Source: Protea cynaroides (lineage: Eukaryota; Streptophyta; Magnoliopsida; Proteales; Proteaceae). Taken from it: 64,000 bases of DNA. The position numbers and the translations under genes were made by a program. The notes beneath the pieces were generated by a model. The model worked only from the letters and a program-made list of their open reading frames with translations, was not told the origin of the DNA and ran no database searches. Positions within the stretch are counted from its first letter, which is position 1. Every line of letters starts with the position of its first letter. Below, in pieces: positions 48,232 to 58,914 of the stretch. The stretch is taken from NCBI GenBank assembly GCA_028583415.1, contig CM053276.1, positions 9,702,663-9,766,662 of the forward strand. Direction: 5' to 3'.

Positions 48232-48482
48232 GTATAACCCCAAGGGGGTAGTTTAGTTGGCAAGTAACCTACGACTCAAAAAGCGGAGAGTTCTGAGTTT
48301 GACTCCTCTTACTGCTTTGGGGCCACTCACACTAGGGTGCTAAGGGCTATTTTCTTGCTCTGGGTGCAAGTGAAATGATTCCCATTTAACCTTGGAATGA
48401 TCCGATCCATATGATCAGTATGAATCAACGGGATAGTCAGGCCAAAGGCTTAGATACCCATCATTAGCCATAAAAAAAAAAA
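48232..48482 (+). mobile_element. tRNA-derived SINE (251 bp)
   Basis: A-box-like TAGTTTAGTTGG (about 48252) and B-box-like GAGTTTGACTCC (about 48295), an A-tail at 48471-48482, and target duplication GGATTTG (48225-48231, 48483-48489). Confidence 0.75.
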
Positions 48483-48633
48483 GGATTTGCTATGAGATTT
48501 TAGTCATTTGACTTGTGGCCTATTCCCAGTATGAAAAGAAGTATCATGATATTTTGAAATTTTTTGTTCCAACTGGGATTAATAGCATTAATACTCAATC
48601 AGCAACAAAGTTCTTTGATGAAGATGAAATTAC

Positions 48634-48677
<44 letters not shown>

Positions 48678-48822
48678 AAGGGAACCCAAATCCCAATCAT
48701 TAACATACATTCTTCTTTGAATAAGATCAAATTAAAAAAGGAAGAGGATCCCCTTAAAAAGAAAAAGAAAAAAGGAAACAACAAGTGAGAGTGTGAGACT
48801 GGGCAGCTCATGCATCGAAGTA

Positions 48823-49027
48823 TCATTTATCCATCCAAATCATGCAACGCAGACTCTTCCCTTGGATGAGTAAATCAAAAGCTGTGTTAATGTCCTGAAA
48901 GCCCACCTGGTGAGTAATGAATTCGTCCAAATGAATCTCCTGCAATCACATATGATTCAATTATTTATTTTTTTCATTTGAAGCCCACAAACCACAGCCA
49001 GTTAGGGTAAGCTTTTCTTGGGCTGGG

Positions 49028-49066
<39 letters not shown>

Positions 49067-52000
49067 AGAGTACCTTGTCAAGATACATTTTAGCAAGGCG
49101 AGGAATATCAGTTTTGGCTTTGATTCCTCCAAACAAGGAACCAGCAATGCTCTTCCCTTTAAGAATGTCGGAGGAGTTGATGCTAATAGGTGCCCCGTGC
49201 ATCTCCACCCCCAATATCACCGTCTTCCCCCATCCCTATATATCCATCCAATATCACTTTATAAGTAATGAACAAAAACAAAGAAATACAGAATGCTAGA
49301 GAGAGAGAGAGAGAGAGAGAGAAAGAAATGAGTGTAGTCCATCATCTTCGTTTGTCACCATTGTACAGTTTGTTGGGAATAATTTCAGATTAGTTATGTC
49401 TAGTCTGTTGGGAATAATCCTATATTAGTTAAGTTTGGAACCTTGGGTGCCTCACTTACTAGTTTAAACTTTTGAGATGGAAACTTAATGAACATGGTAT
49501 CAAAGTTCTAGGTTCCCTCTTTACGGTCACCCAAAAAGAAGGATCATATATACCATGTGTATTGCCACCCTAAAGAGGGATAACACGTGTGGGGGAATGT
49601 TGGGAGTATTCCTACATTGGTTAAGTCTAAAACCTTGGATGCTTTATATACTTGAGAGTACCCCCATTTACTATTTCGAACTTTTCGGATAGAAACTTAG
49701 TACAATCTTCCAATCACATCTATGATTATCAATAATTCATATTTTCTTAGTTGCCTATTCTCGCATATGGATTTTTGTCCTATGTTCTTTGTTCAAACAA
49801 TCAAGCAAGCCAGTCCCTTTTGAGTTTTTGTTTGTGTTTTATTCAAACTCTGTCCCTATAACCAACCAAGCTTGCAAGGCAGGTCCCCATTCATGGTGCC
49901 AAGATATGATAATGGGAATAATCCCACATTAGTTAAATCCGAAACCTTGAGTGCTTTATATACTTGAGAGTTCCTCCATTTATTAATTCAAGCTTTTGAG
50001 ATGGAAACATAACACGGTATAGAGCTCCAGGTTCTCTCCTTACTTCCACCCAAAAGAAGAACCATGTGCCACATGTATTGCCACCCAAAAGAGGGGCAAC
50101 ACACCACGTAAGGGGGAGTGTTGGGAATAATCCTACATTAGTTAAATCCGTTCTTATTCGGTCTAATGGCTATGTTACCATATTGAAGTCTCCAATCCAA
50201 TAGTTCGAGTTGTCAAGTGAAAAAACCAACTAGTATATGAATGCATCTTAGATCTCAACGTTTTCCAATGTCAGATTAATCCCAGCAGAATTGAGATGGA
50301 TATGGGGTAGCTTGTAATACATACAGGTCGGCAACTAGAGAAGGCATCTTGCATGACAGGAGCCAAGCCAATGCATTCGAAGCAATAGTCAGCACCTCCT
50401 TCAGTCATTTTCGCAATCACCTGCAATACAAGATTCTTGAATAATTAAAGACTCAGAGAATCAAATTTCAAAGATTGGATTTTTTTTTCCATCCACAATC
50501 ACAAATGACAAAATCCATGAAGAACAGACAGATTAACCTCGCTGATGGGTCTCCCTCCAATGTCCTTTGGGTTCACAAAATCAGTAACTCCAAATTTCTT
50601 TGCTGCAAAATGATGATCAGAAGGTTTGTTCTTCATTCCTAATCTTCAATTTTCAAAATAGAAGCAAAAGTCACAGATATAGAACCAAACCTATCTCAAA
50701 TTTGTCAGGATTCAGATCAACACCAATGATTTTTGAAGCTCCACTCAATCTTGATCCTTCTGCAACCTGTATGCATCGATTGTGTTTTAGTATCAGATAA
50801 ATCTGTTCTTACTTATCTCAATTACCTTTCATTTGATCTGTTTCTTTCCAGGTTTTGAGATGATGAGAACAGAGTATGAACTTGAAATTGAAAAACAGAA
50901 GATGATAAATACCGCAAGTCCAACTGCTCCAAGTCCAAAAATGGCGACTGTGGATCCTTTTTCTACTTTCGCTATCTTTGTAACTGCTCCTACTCCTTCA
51001 TTTCCAATCAAATTTAATATTCAATGAACAATGATGATTGATGATTGATGGCCGACAAAAAAAAAAGTTGATTTGACTAATCGATCATTAAATCTACCCA
51101 TTATTGGGGGAAACAGGAAATCAACAACTCAAAACTGTAGCAGATGAGATGAGAAGACCATGAAAAAAAAAAAAAAGTTTTCCATGGGAAATGAAAAAAA
51201 TGCAACAAAGGAACATCCGGGCCAGCCAAGGCATGTGGATAAGAATTTGGAGGGATTTCAGTAAAAATCTAATAGTCCGAGTTTATTGGGTTTGCATATC
51301 AATATATCGGTATTTTAAAATCAAATGAATTTTTGTTGATAGATTATGACTAGAGAGATTGAATAATAGGAGTAAATCTTTTTCCTATAGATTTGATGCG
51401 TATATCAATATATCCGAAAATCATTATAAACAATTATTCTGCTTTCTCATCCAAAATCTTGAAGTCAAAATATTGAGTGGGTTCCTAATGGCAATATTGT
51501 GTATGCCACAAATGGGTATGGACAACGACAAATCATTCAATAGGGAGAAGGATGGCTTTATATCGATTGATTCGTATCGGTATCGACTATGATTGATATG
51601 AATACTCGATCAATATGATCGATACTTGATCAATATGATCAATATCTGATCCATATCTGATCAATACGGACTGATATGGGTGTAGATCCCAATATGCAAT
51701 AGGAGAATCAATCCCTTTTATTTAAATTAAAAAAGAGGTCATCTTTTTTAGTAGAACACAGACAACACATGTCAACATCACCCAAAAAGATTAACAATAC
51801 GATGTTGTAGAATACCATGCCACATATTCGGAGAATCACACACACAAAACCAATGTGAGACTAACCCACCGACAGCACATAGCTGTTGAACTCTTTTTGG
51901 TAGGACAGGAACAACAAACAACCAACACAAAAGGGTTAAAAAAAAGAGGGGGAGAGGGGGGGGAGGGGGGGAGTGGGGGGTGTTAATTTCCAATAAACAA

Positions 52001-52871
52001 TGAAGAGCTTTGATGAAACTAAGTAGAGGGAGAGAGACTAACCAGTAGAAACTCCACAGCTAAGCAAGCAAGCTGTCTCAACAGGGATGGGTTCAGTGAT
52101 CTTGACAAGATTCATTATATCCACCACTGTATACTCACAGAAGCTGGATACACTCAAGAAATGGTTTATCTTTTCACCATTTGAGTCCCTGAATCTGCTG
52201 CTTTCATCTCTTGGCATTCCTGGGTTCACCTTCATTGGTGCCTTCTCGCAGCTATTGCTCTTCTCTGATTTGCAGTCTTTACATTCTCCACAGTTTCCCA
52301 AGAACACAGGAACCACTGTATCTCCTTTCTCTACCTCCTTCACATGTTCCCCAACACTCTCCACAACTCTTAAAACAAATACAAAGATTTAACAAAATCA
52401 ATTAATTCGAATTGGGTTTTTCTTGAATTGAATGAAATTCAATTGGAATTTGAAATTGGAATTACCCGACTGCTTCATGCCCGAAAATTGTAGGAAAAAG
52501 CCCGAAAGGTTTCTGAGAATCAAAATTGAATGAATGTTGTTAATTTCCTGTCAAGTTCCCATTTTTATTAGGGAGAGGAGAGGGAAACTTACTGGCATCT
52601 TCCAGAAGGTAAGATCACTGTGGCAAAGAGAAGTACAGAGTATCTTGATTCGAACTTCCCAAGCTTGAGGTGGAAGAACTTCAATTTCTTCAATGACTAG
52701 AGCTTCTCCTGGATTTCTGCATATTGCAGCTGTTGATTTGCAGGAGAAAAACAGAGACTGTTAGAGATAAATAAAGAGCTTAGATGAGAGAATAGTTTAG
52801 GCAAATGAACCTTTGCACCGAATGGGTTTTCCTGTAGTCTCTGAAGAGTTTGTCTGAGCTTCAATGGCCAT
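48823..52871 (-). CDS. Alcohol dehydrogenase-like (zinc, medium-chain), ten exons
   Basis: Exons on the - strand: 52811-52871, 52593-52729, 52466-52512, 52043-52368, 50913-50995, 50691-50766, 50538-50602, 50325-50420, 49074-49235, 48823-48939. All junctions are GT-AG and in phase, giving 389 residues, a normal length. Catalytic zinc ligands are C56 (in SLCHSD, with the relay S58), H78 (GHEA) and C186 (LLSCGVSTG). The structural zinc is held by C108, C111, C114 and C122 in GNCGECKDCKSEKSNSC. The NAD-binding GLGAVG is at 211-216, with acidic D235 ending the second strand (IIGVD). It belongs to the plant ADH-like group (Arabidopsis ADH-like 2/3/7), related to ADH1 and class III enzymes. It should oxidise an alcohol or reduce an aldehyde with NAD(H) in the cytosol; the substrate is unknown. 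All key residues are kept, so it looks functional. Intron 8 holds miniature LTR elements and intron 9 begins with a CT microsatellite. Confidence 0.93.
49406..49704 (+). mobile_element. SMART-type miniature LTR element, copy 1 (ADH intron 8)
   Basis: 5' LTR TGTTGGGAATAATCC...AATGAACA (49406-49494), primer site TGGTATCAAAG directly after it, internal part of about 100 bp, purine run GTGGGGGA, 3' LTR TGTTGGGAGTATTCC...TTAGTACA (49598-49704). A further LTR start at 49369 precedes it. The shared terminus resembles FRetro129/SMART elements as I recall them. Lies antisense to the gene. Confidence 0.72.
49910..50150 (+). mobile_element. SMART-type miniature LTR element, copy 2 (ADH intron 8)
   Basis: Degenerate LTR 49910-50014 ending AACATAACA, primer site CGGTATAGAGC, internal part with CACCCAAAAGAGGGGCAAC, purine run AAGGGGGAG, then 3' LTR from 50119 cut off at about 50150. 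Confidence 0.68.
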
Positions 52872-53015
52872 GGTTTTGAGATGCAAGAAAGGAAATTTGT
52901 TTGTTTGGTTTTGAGATGAAAGGAAATCTGTTCTGTTATTCCTTGGGTGATAACAACATAATATATAGAAAGCTTGTGGTTAAGAAAGCTTGTGGTTAAG
53001 AAAGCTTGTGGTTAA
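52872..53015 (-). promoter_or_regulatory. ADH-like promoter: TATA box and 3 x 16-bp repeat
   Basis: TATA-type sequence TATATAT at 52960-52967 lies about 90 bases before the ATG. Immediately upstream, GAAAGCTTGTGGTTAA is repeated exactly three times (52968-53015). In gene orientation each unit reads TTAACCACAAGCTTTC. A role in expression is an inference. Confidence 0.55.
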
Positions 53016-53134
53016 GGTTGAATTTTTAATTTTTTTTTTTTTTTTTGGGTTTTGGAATATTGAATTTTTTAGATGATGGATGGAACTGAAGTACAGGCCT
53101 GCTGCATTAATTTCTTAATTAATTATTGGGAGGA

Positions 53135-53420
53135 TGACCTATGAAGTTAGTGAGGTATATTTGAATCTTATATATTAATGAGGAATATTTGAATCTTATA
53201 TATTAATGAGGAATATTTGAATCTTATATATTAATGAGAAAATGAGAGTACAAGATGAATCGGTAGCCAATCACCGAGAGGAGAGAGATGAGAGGGAAAG
53301 GGGGTCCAGATTACAAGGAAGAGAGAGAAAGGGGTCCAAACTCCAGACTACAAGGAAGAGAGAGACAGGATGTCCAGATTTCAAGGAAGAGAGATAGAGG
53401 TGCCGGCTACATGTAATTCT
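53135..53420 (+). repeat. Right member of the ADH-flanking pair, with 28-bp tandem repeat
   Basis: Similar to 47490-47665 but longer. It contains a 28-bp unit (gaggaatatttgaatcttat...) three times at 53152-53235 and a GA-rich segment repeated with the ccaga(t/c)t(t/a)caaggaagagag core to 53400. Confidence 0.6.
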
Positions 53421-54855
53421 TTTTCCCTTAATTACTTATTATTGGTAGAAGGTTTCGTATACAGCCATGTACGTGCATGGTTGTACTTTCAACCGTCGGA
53501 TGAAGAACTGCAATCTCAAAACTTCCTCTTTCACATTAAATGAAGGTTGAGTGAGACTCTGGCCATGTACATAGATAGCTCGTGCACCAAAAAACATTGG
53601 TAACTTTTTTTTTTATATATAATGAAATAAAGAAAAATGTCATTAACAAAGAATCAAAAGAAGCCTCCCTTAAGGGTCCACCTAATGTTGCCACGTGGTA
53701 AAATGATGTGGTAAGTCTAGAAGGTTAAGGTTTGAATTATTTGTTTGTCAAATTTTAGATTCAAATTCAATTAAATACCTGTCATACCGCAGTTCCAGAA
53801 TTTTCACAACTCTTTTTTTTTGGTAAAAAGTTTATTTCACCACTTTACCATGGTTCTGGATTTTTCAGAACTCTATTTTACCACTTTCCAAACTCCAAAA
53901 TAAATTCTAAAGGAAATGGAGTTGGGGACCCAAGAGGGCCACCACGAGGAGGGTGGGGAGTTGGGCACCCAAGGGGCTATGCACCGATGTGGTTTAAAAG
54001 GATTGATCCATTGACCAAGCCTCAGGCACGTGTCAAACAATTAAGCCAAACCTAGGTCTTCATAAGTTGTTCAAAATACGTTTCCTTTGGTGGTACGAAT
54101 GTAGGAAAAAGATCGTCTGGACGGACGGACTGAATTCAAAGGACCGCCCCCCAATGTTTGGTATGCGTGTCCTTTGAATCCAGTCCATCCATTCACGACT
54201 GGATGAATTGGATAGACTGGAGACGATCTCAATCCTAAATATAGAACATTTGCCCAATCAATAAATTGAGCCGGTATGTTTGGTGTAAAGGAAAGTTGAA
54301 TATTTGATTTTCGCATCACCCACTTTCTCCCTTGTGTCTTTTTCGAAACCCACAGGACATGAAAATGATTTAAGGTTTAAGGTTTTAGGTTTAGAGTTTA
54401 GGGTTTATGTTGTCCATCATACAGGAGATGGCATCGATGGTGTGGTGGTAGATGATGTGTGCTTGTCGTGGTTGTATTAGATTCGAGTAGTAGAATAGTA
54501 GCAATCATTTAGTAGCAGGGACATGAATGGACTCAGTTGGTCTCAAGTTGAACCATCCCTCAAGTTGATCATCCAGTGGGTGGAGTCAGTCTGCTCGTAT
54601 ACCAATTTATAGGTATTACACATGGAGTGAACTCCAGCAGTTGAATCACGACTGAAGAAAAAACTCAACTTGAGACGAGCTCTGTCTGCCATGAATTATA
54701 AGGATCAGTGTGGGTTCAGGATTAGGCGTGGAGTTCTTGAGTAGAATAAAAGAACGACCCCAACCATGAGTAGGAATAAAAAAACGATCCCAACCAATTC
54801 CAACCCCAGATCCATGCGAAAATTCGAATACGAGAGTTTGTGGCTTGTCTTCTCA
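53421..54855. repeat. Intergenic; hairpin at about 54105-54235, MITE-like 54540-54680
   Basis: Near 54107 AGATCGTCTGGACGGACGGA pairs with GGATAGACTGGAGACGATCT (to about 54231), and GAATTCAAAGGAC pairs with GTCCTTTGAATCC. This resembles the ends of the 54856 MITE. 54540-54680 carries CAAGTTGA...TCAACTTGAG inverted ends of the dispersed agtgaactccag family. No gene. Confidence 0.5.
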
Positions 54856-55094
54856 GGATTCAAATCGTCTCCTCCCTGTACATCAGGGAGGAGGGGCGGT
54901 GACCCTAGTGGATGGTCGCCATGTGGAGGTCGGATGAATCCGACCCCTTTGTTCGAGCCGACACTCCCTTGTCGGCTCGAACGGAGGGGTTGGATTCATC
55001 CGACCTCCACATGGAATCCAACCTCCACGTGGCGACCATCCACTGGGGTCGCCGCCCCTCCTCCCGAATCTCAGGGAGGAGACGATGTGGATCC
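54856..55094. mobile_element. MULE-like palindromic MITE (239 bp, GC-rich)
   Basis: Perfect 9-bp target duplication GTCTTCTCA (54847-54855, 55095-55103). TIR GGAT(T/C)CA(A/C)ATCGTCTCC. The element is nearly one inverted repeat: arms of about 100 bases meet at CTCCCT, and an 18-base segment (AATCCAACCTCCACGTGG) is extra in the right arm. Much more GC-rich than its surroundings. Confidence 0.88.
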
Positions 55095-55103
55095 GTCTTC
55101 TCA

Positions 55104-56828
55104 TTACTCCAACTTCCAAAAAAAAAAAAAAAAAAAAAAAAATTTCCAAAAGGGATGGATAGGAAAATGGTTTTACCAATATTATTACCACACCAGTTTG
55201 ATATGATTTCGGTGCAATTTTTAATAGGTACGAAATACAGTTATTATCCAATACAAAATACGATTTCTAATGTAATACGAAATATGGTTCTAATTTAGTA
55301 TGAAATACAATCCTAATTTAGTATGAATAACGTTCTACTACAATGTGACCTAGTGGAGTGGGTCTGTGACTATGTGATTGTGTGATCTGATATATAAACG
55401 GTATATAAATTGATATATAAACAGTACCATCGGTATATCAGTATGAACCATTACCATATTGGATAGAAAATAGTACCAAATCTTTAACCATTACCAAACC
55501 AGATAGAAAATGGTATGTCTGTATTAACAATACAGTACCAATTTCGATATCAAATTGACATCCTTACCTTAAAGTGATCAAGAGACTAAATGAAACTTGC
55601 CCTTGGTAATTTGTTCCAAACACGGTTTTGGACCACAGGTCGAATTGATCGAGGTCAATCCCATGCTGCATGCCTAGTCAGTTAGTCCCCACGGGGGAGG
55701 TGATTCTAGACTCAAGATTGGATCTTTGTCATTGTCCTTCCTGATTCCATGCACTTGAACCTTGGTCGCAAATACATGCACTTGAACCTTGGTCCCAAAT
55801 CTCGATCATTGACCTATACTGAGCTAGTGAGCTACCACTCTCTTTTTAAATTTTTTTTTTGTTTGCTAAATTTTTAGTTTTTTACAACCCCCATCTCTAC
55901 CAAATTTCTAGTTTTTTATTTTTGAGGTGTTGGTCTTTATCAACTCAATTATTTTTCTTGGGAGAAAAAATAAAATAAAAATAAAATAAGATAAAATTGA
56001 ATATTAAATTTTAAAAATTAAAAAACTAAAAAAATTTTAAAATTAAAACAAATGCTGGTATATTTGTTTACCTGATTTTCAAATCGTATTCGAATTTTGT
56101 CCTTGGATTTACTCAAAAAATTACTCTAAGTCCTTCTGTTTTGGTCAAAATCGATCTAAAGCGAAAGTTACAAGATAACACAAAAATGGGTTTAAGTTTA
56201 CAAAATTATCCATCAATCTTTGGTTTCATCAAATTATCTAAAATAGAATATGAGTATTACAAAACTACCCAAAATTATGATTGCCAAATATTTTCTAAGA
56301 TTTCTTAACCTTTTTACATTTTTTACTGGGTAAGAAATATACATATTTATTTGCTCGTGTAGTACATGACAGAGCACAAGCCGTTTGTATCTAGGGATCA
56401 GAATTAGGTCAAATTGTCGTACATTATAACAACAAGGTCCTCCTAACTAGGATGTCAATAATGCTGTTTCGCTCCCTAGAAAATTATAGCTTTCAAATGT
56501 GCTTATAAGTTTGATGGCCATATTGAGTTACATTATTAAGGCTCTATTTGGTATGTATTATAGATTAATTATATAATACATTATGACATTGTAATTGTTT
56601 GGTATAATTTATGGTCACTTATTTATATTTAAAATAAATTAATATAATCTAAAATCTACAAATAGATTAAAAAGTGTATATCATTATTTTGATAATTATT
56701 ATTATTTCTTTATGTTTAATGGTAACAAAAGGTTATTATTTAGTACTCATAATTTATTTTTATAATTTTTTTTTTGGATAAAAAATTCGATTAGGGAACA
56801 GAATTACTCAGATATCATAGTTTCCAAA
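55104..56828. other. No gene; AT-rich repeats
   Basis: A-run at 55119-55142, then degenerate short repeats built from (a)gtatgaaata and atataaa(c/t) (about 55220-55560). 55840-56780 is strongly AT-rich. No protein or transposon terminus recognised. Confidence 0.4.
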
Positions 56829-58871
56829 TTACACAAAAATTGCAAGCCAAGGAATTGAAGTAGACCAAATAACCCTTCCTAGGCTAGTAGCACCCTTCCT
56901 TAACAAGAGAGTGGGCCACAACATTAGCCTCTCTCGGAACATGTTGAAAACAAACTGATCTAGTCTATCGACTAAGAAGATGTATATCCTGAATGATAGA
57001 TAACAAGTAAATGTCATGAGCATATGAGTGATCCCCATCAGAATATTGATCAGTTCTTGACAATCAAATTCTACAATCAAGTGAAGATATCCACTCTTTA
57101 TTGCTGCATCAAGTCCATTACGAATACCAAGAGCTTCCCCAATAAGAATTGAAGGAGACACATAATTCTGAGATACAGCATGTGGTGGGTGTCCATCTGG
57201 AGCTCGAACGATAAAACCTAAACCTCCATTCTGAGACGGGCCTTGGAACGCAGCATCAACGTTGAGCTTAACAAAACCTTGTGGTGGAGGCATCCAAACA
57301 GCCGAAGAAGAAGAGATAGAGACCTCCTGGCCTCCTGCGGTGCCGGGGAAGGGCAAACGGCAGCCATGTACTCTACAAATGCCTTCTCAGCTTTACTTAT
57401 CACCTCGATCGGAGAAATAGTTTTGCCTTAAAAAGATAATGCATTACGAGCAAGCCAGAGGTTCCAACACATAAAAGTTATAAACTAAAAACCTTGTTGT
57501 TCACTGACTTTGGCACATCCCGGTTGGAAGTGAAAGACAACAGTCATTGATGAAATTGGAGGTCTTCCTACAGAGGAATATGCAATGATATATGCGAACT
57601 TAGCCAGGTAGCATGTACAAAGGGATACGTGAGCAAAATTTGGTTGAGGGATAATTCTTCAGTTTCACCACATCGTCGGCAACCAGAATCAACAAGTATA
57701 TTTCGCCTCAACAGATTGACATTGGTGGCCACATGAGGCACAACAACGCCAGATAAATTCCTTTATTTTCGGCAATATTCGACAGGACTAGATCTTCTTC
57801 CACAGCTTTTGGAACAGCTTGCCATTAGGGGTGAAGCAGGGTCGGGTATCTCCCAACCTTACCCTACCCAAGAATTTTTTATGTTAACCCAAACCCTACC
57901 TTACCTGATAGGGTAGTGCATAACCTCAACTCTTACCCTACCTTGGCAGGGTACTACCAAACCCTATCCTGATTTACCCTGATTGGGCCGGGTCAGGCTG
58001 GGTTTATCCTAATTGACCCTGAATCAGGGTCGGGTTTACCATGTTCTAAGAGTCTAACAGAGTCCATTCCATCAGGGATTTTCCATGGAAGTCCAAAGTC
58101 CAAACTACATCTTGACAGCAAATGAAGTGAATAAAATCAAACAATGAAAAATAAAAGACTATTCCAAAGCATCCATCTCAATCAAGAAGCAAATAAACGA
58201 AAAAATTTCTATCACATTTCATCAAATAACTAGCACCCTAATCAATCACAAGAGCATTACAGAAAATATAATAATTTCCTTAAATTCTAGTCTTGAAAGT
58301 TAAAGTGCTTTCCAATAGAAAAAAAACAATAACTGACTAAAAGGAACAACAAAGCATCGATCAAAAACAAAAATATTTTCATGTTTCAATAGAAAACAAA
58401 GTGCTTACTGTTTACCAGAGATCATGAAGTAAATAAAAAGAAAAAAAATAAAATAAAAATACCGAATATTATGTCAGTGCATCCAAAAGCACATTGATAG
58501 GGAAAAAGCAAATTCAATTCACAATTTAAAGAAATCATCAAACACTAAATCATTAAAAAAAAATCATAGTGCTTACCAGAGACGAACTCAAAACTCTTGG
58601 AACTACCAGCTGTAAAACTTGTAAAACCACTAGGTGCAGATCGCCCTTCCAAGCTCTTGGACCATGTACAGAGACACTCGAACCACTCCAAGCCCCTCCA
58701 CTAGTCCCAATACCGATTACCGAACCCACCCAAGAAACTGTAAAACAAGCAATACTTCAAGCTGAAGCCATTACAATGCAACGATCAGAAGAATGTTATG
58801 AAAAATCTATAAACTTCCAACGAACAGAATGGTCTGAAAAAAAAAATCAGACTTAACGAAGATAGATAATT

Positions 58872-58914
<43 letters not shown>

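Noticed and set aside
54766..55298. Frames of 146, 122 and 128 codons on both strands
   Set aside because: They are translations of the palindromic MITE and adjoining A-run.
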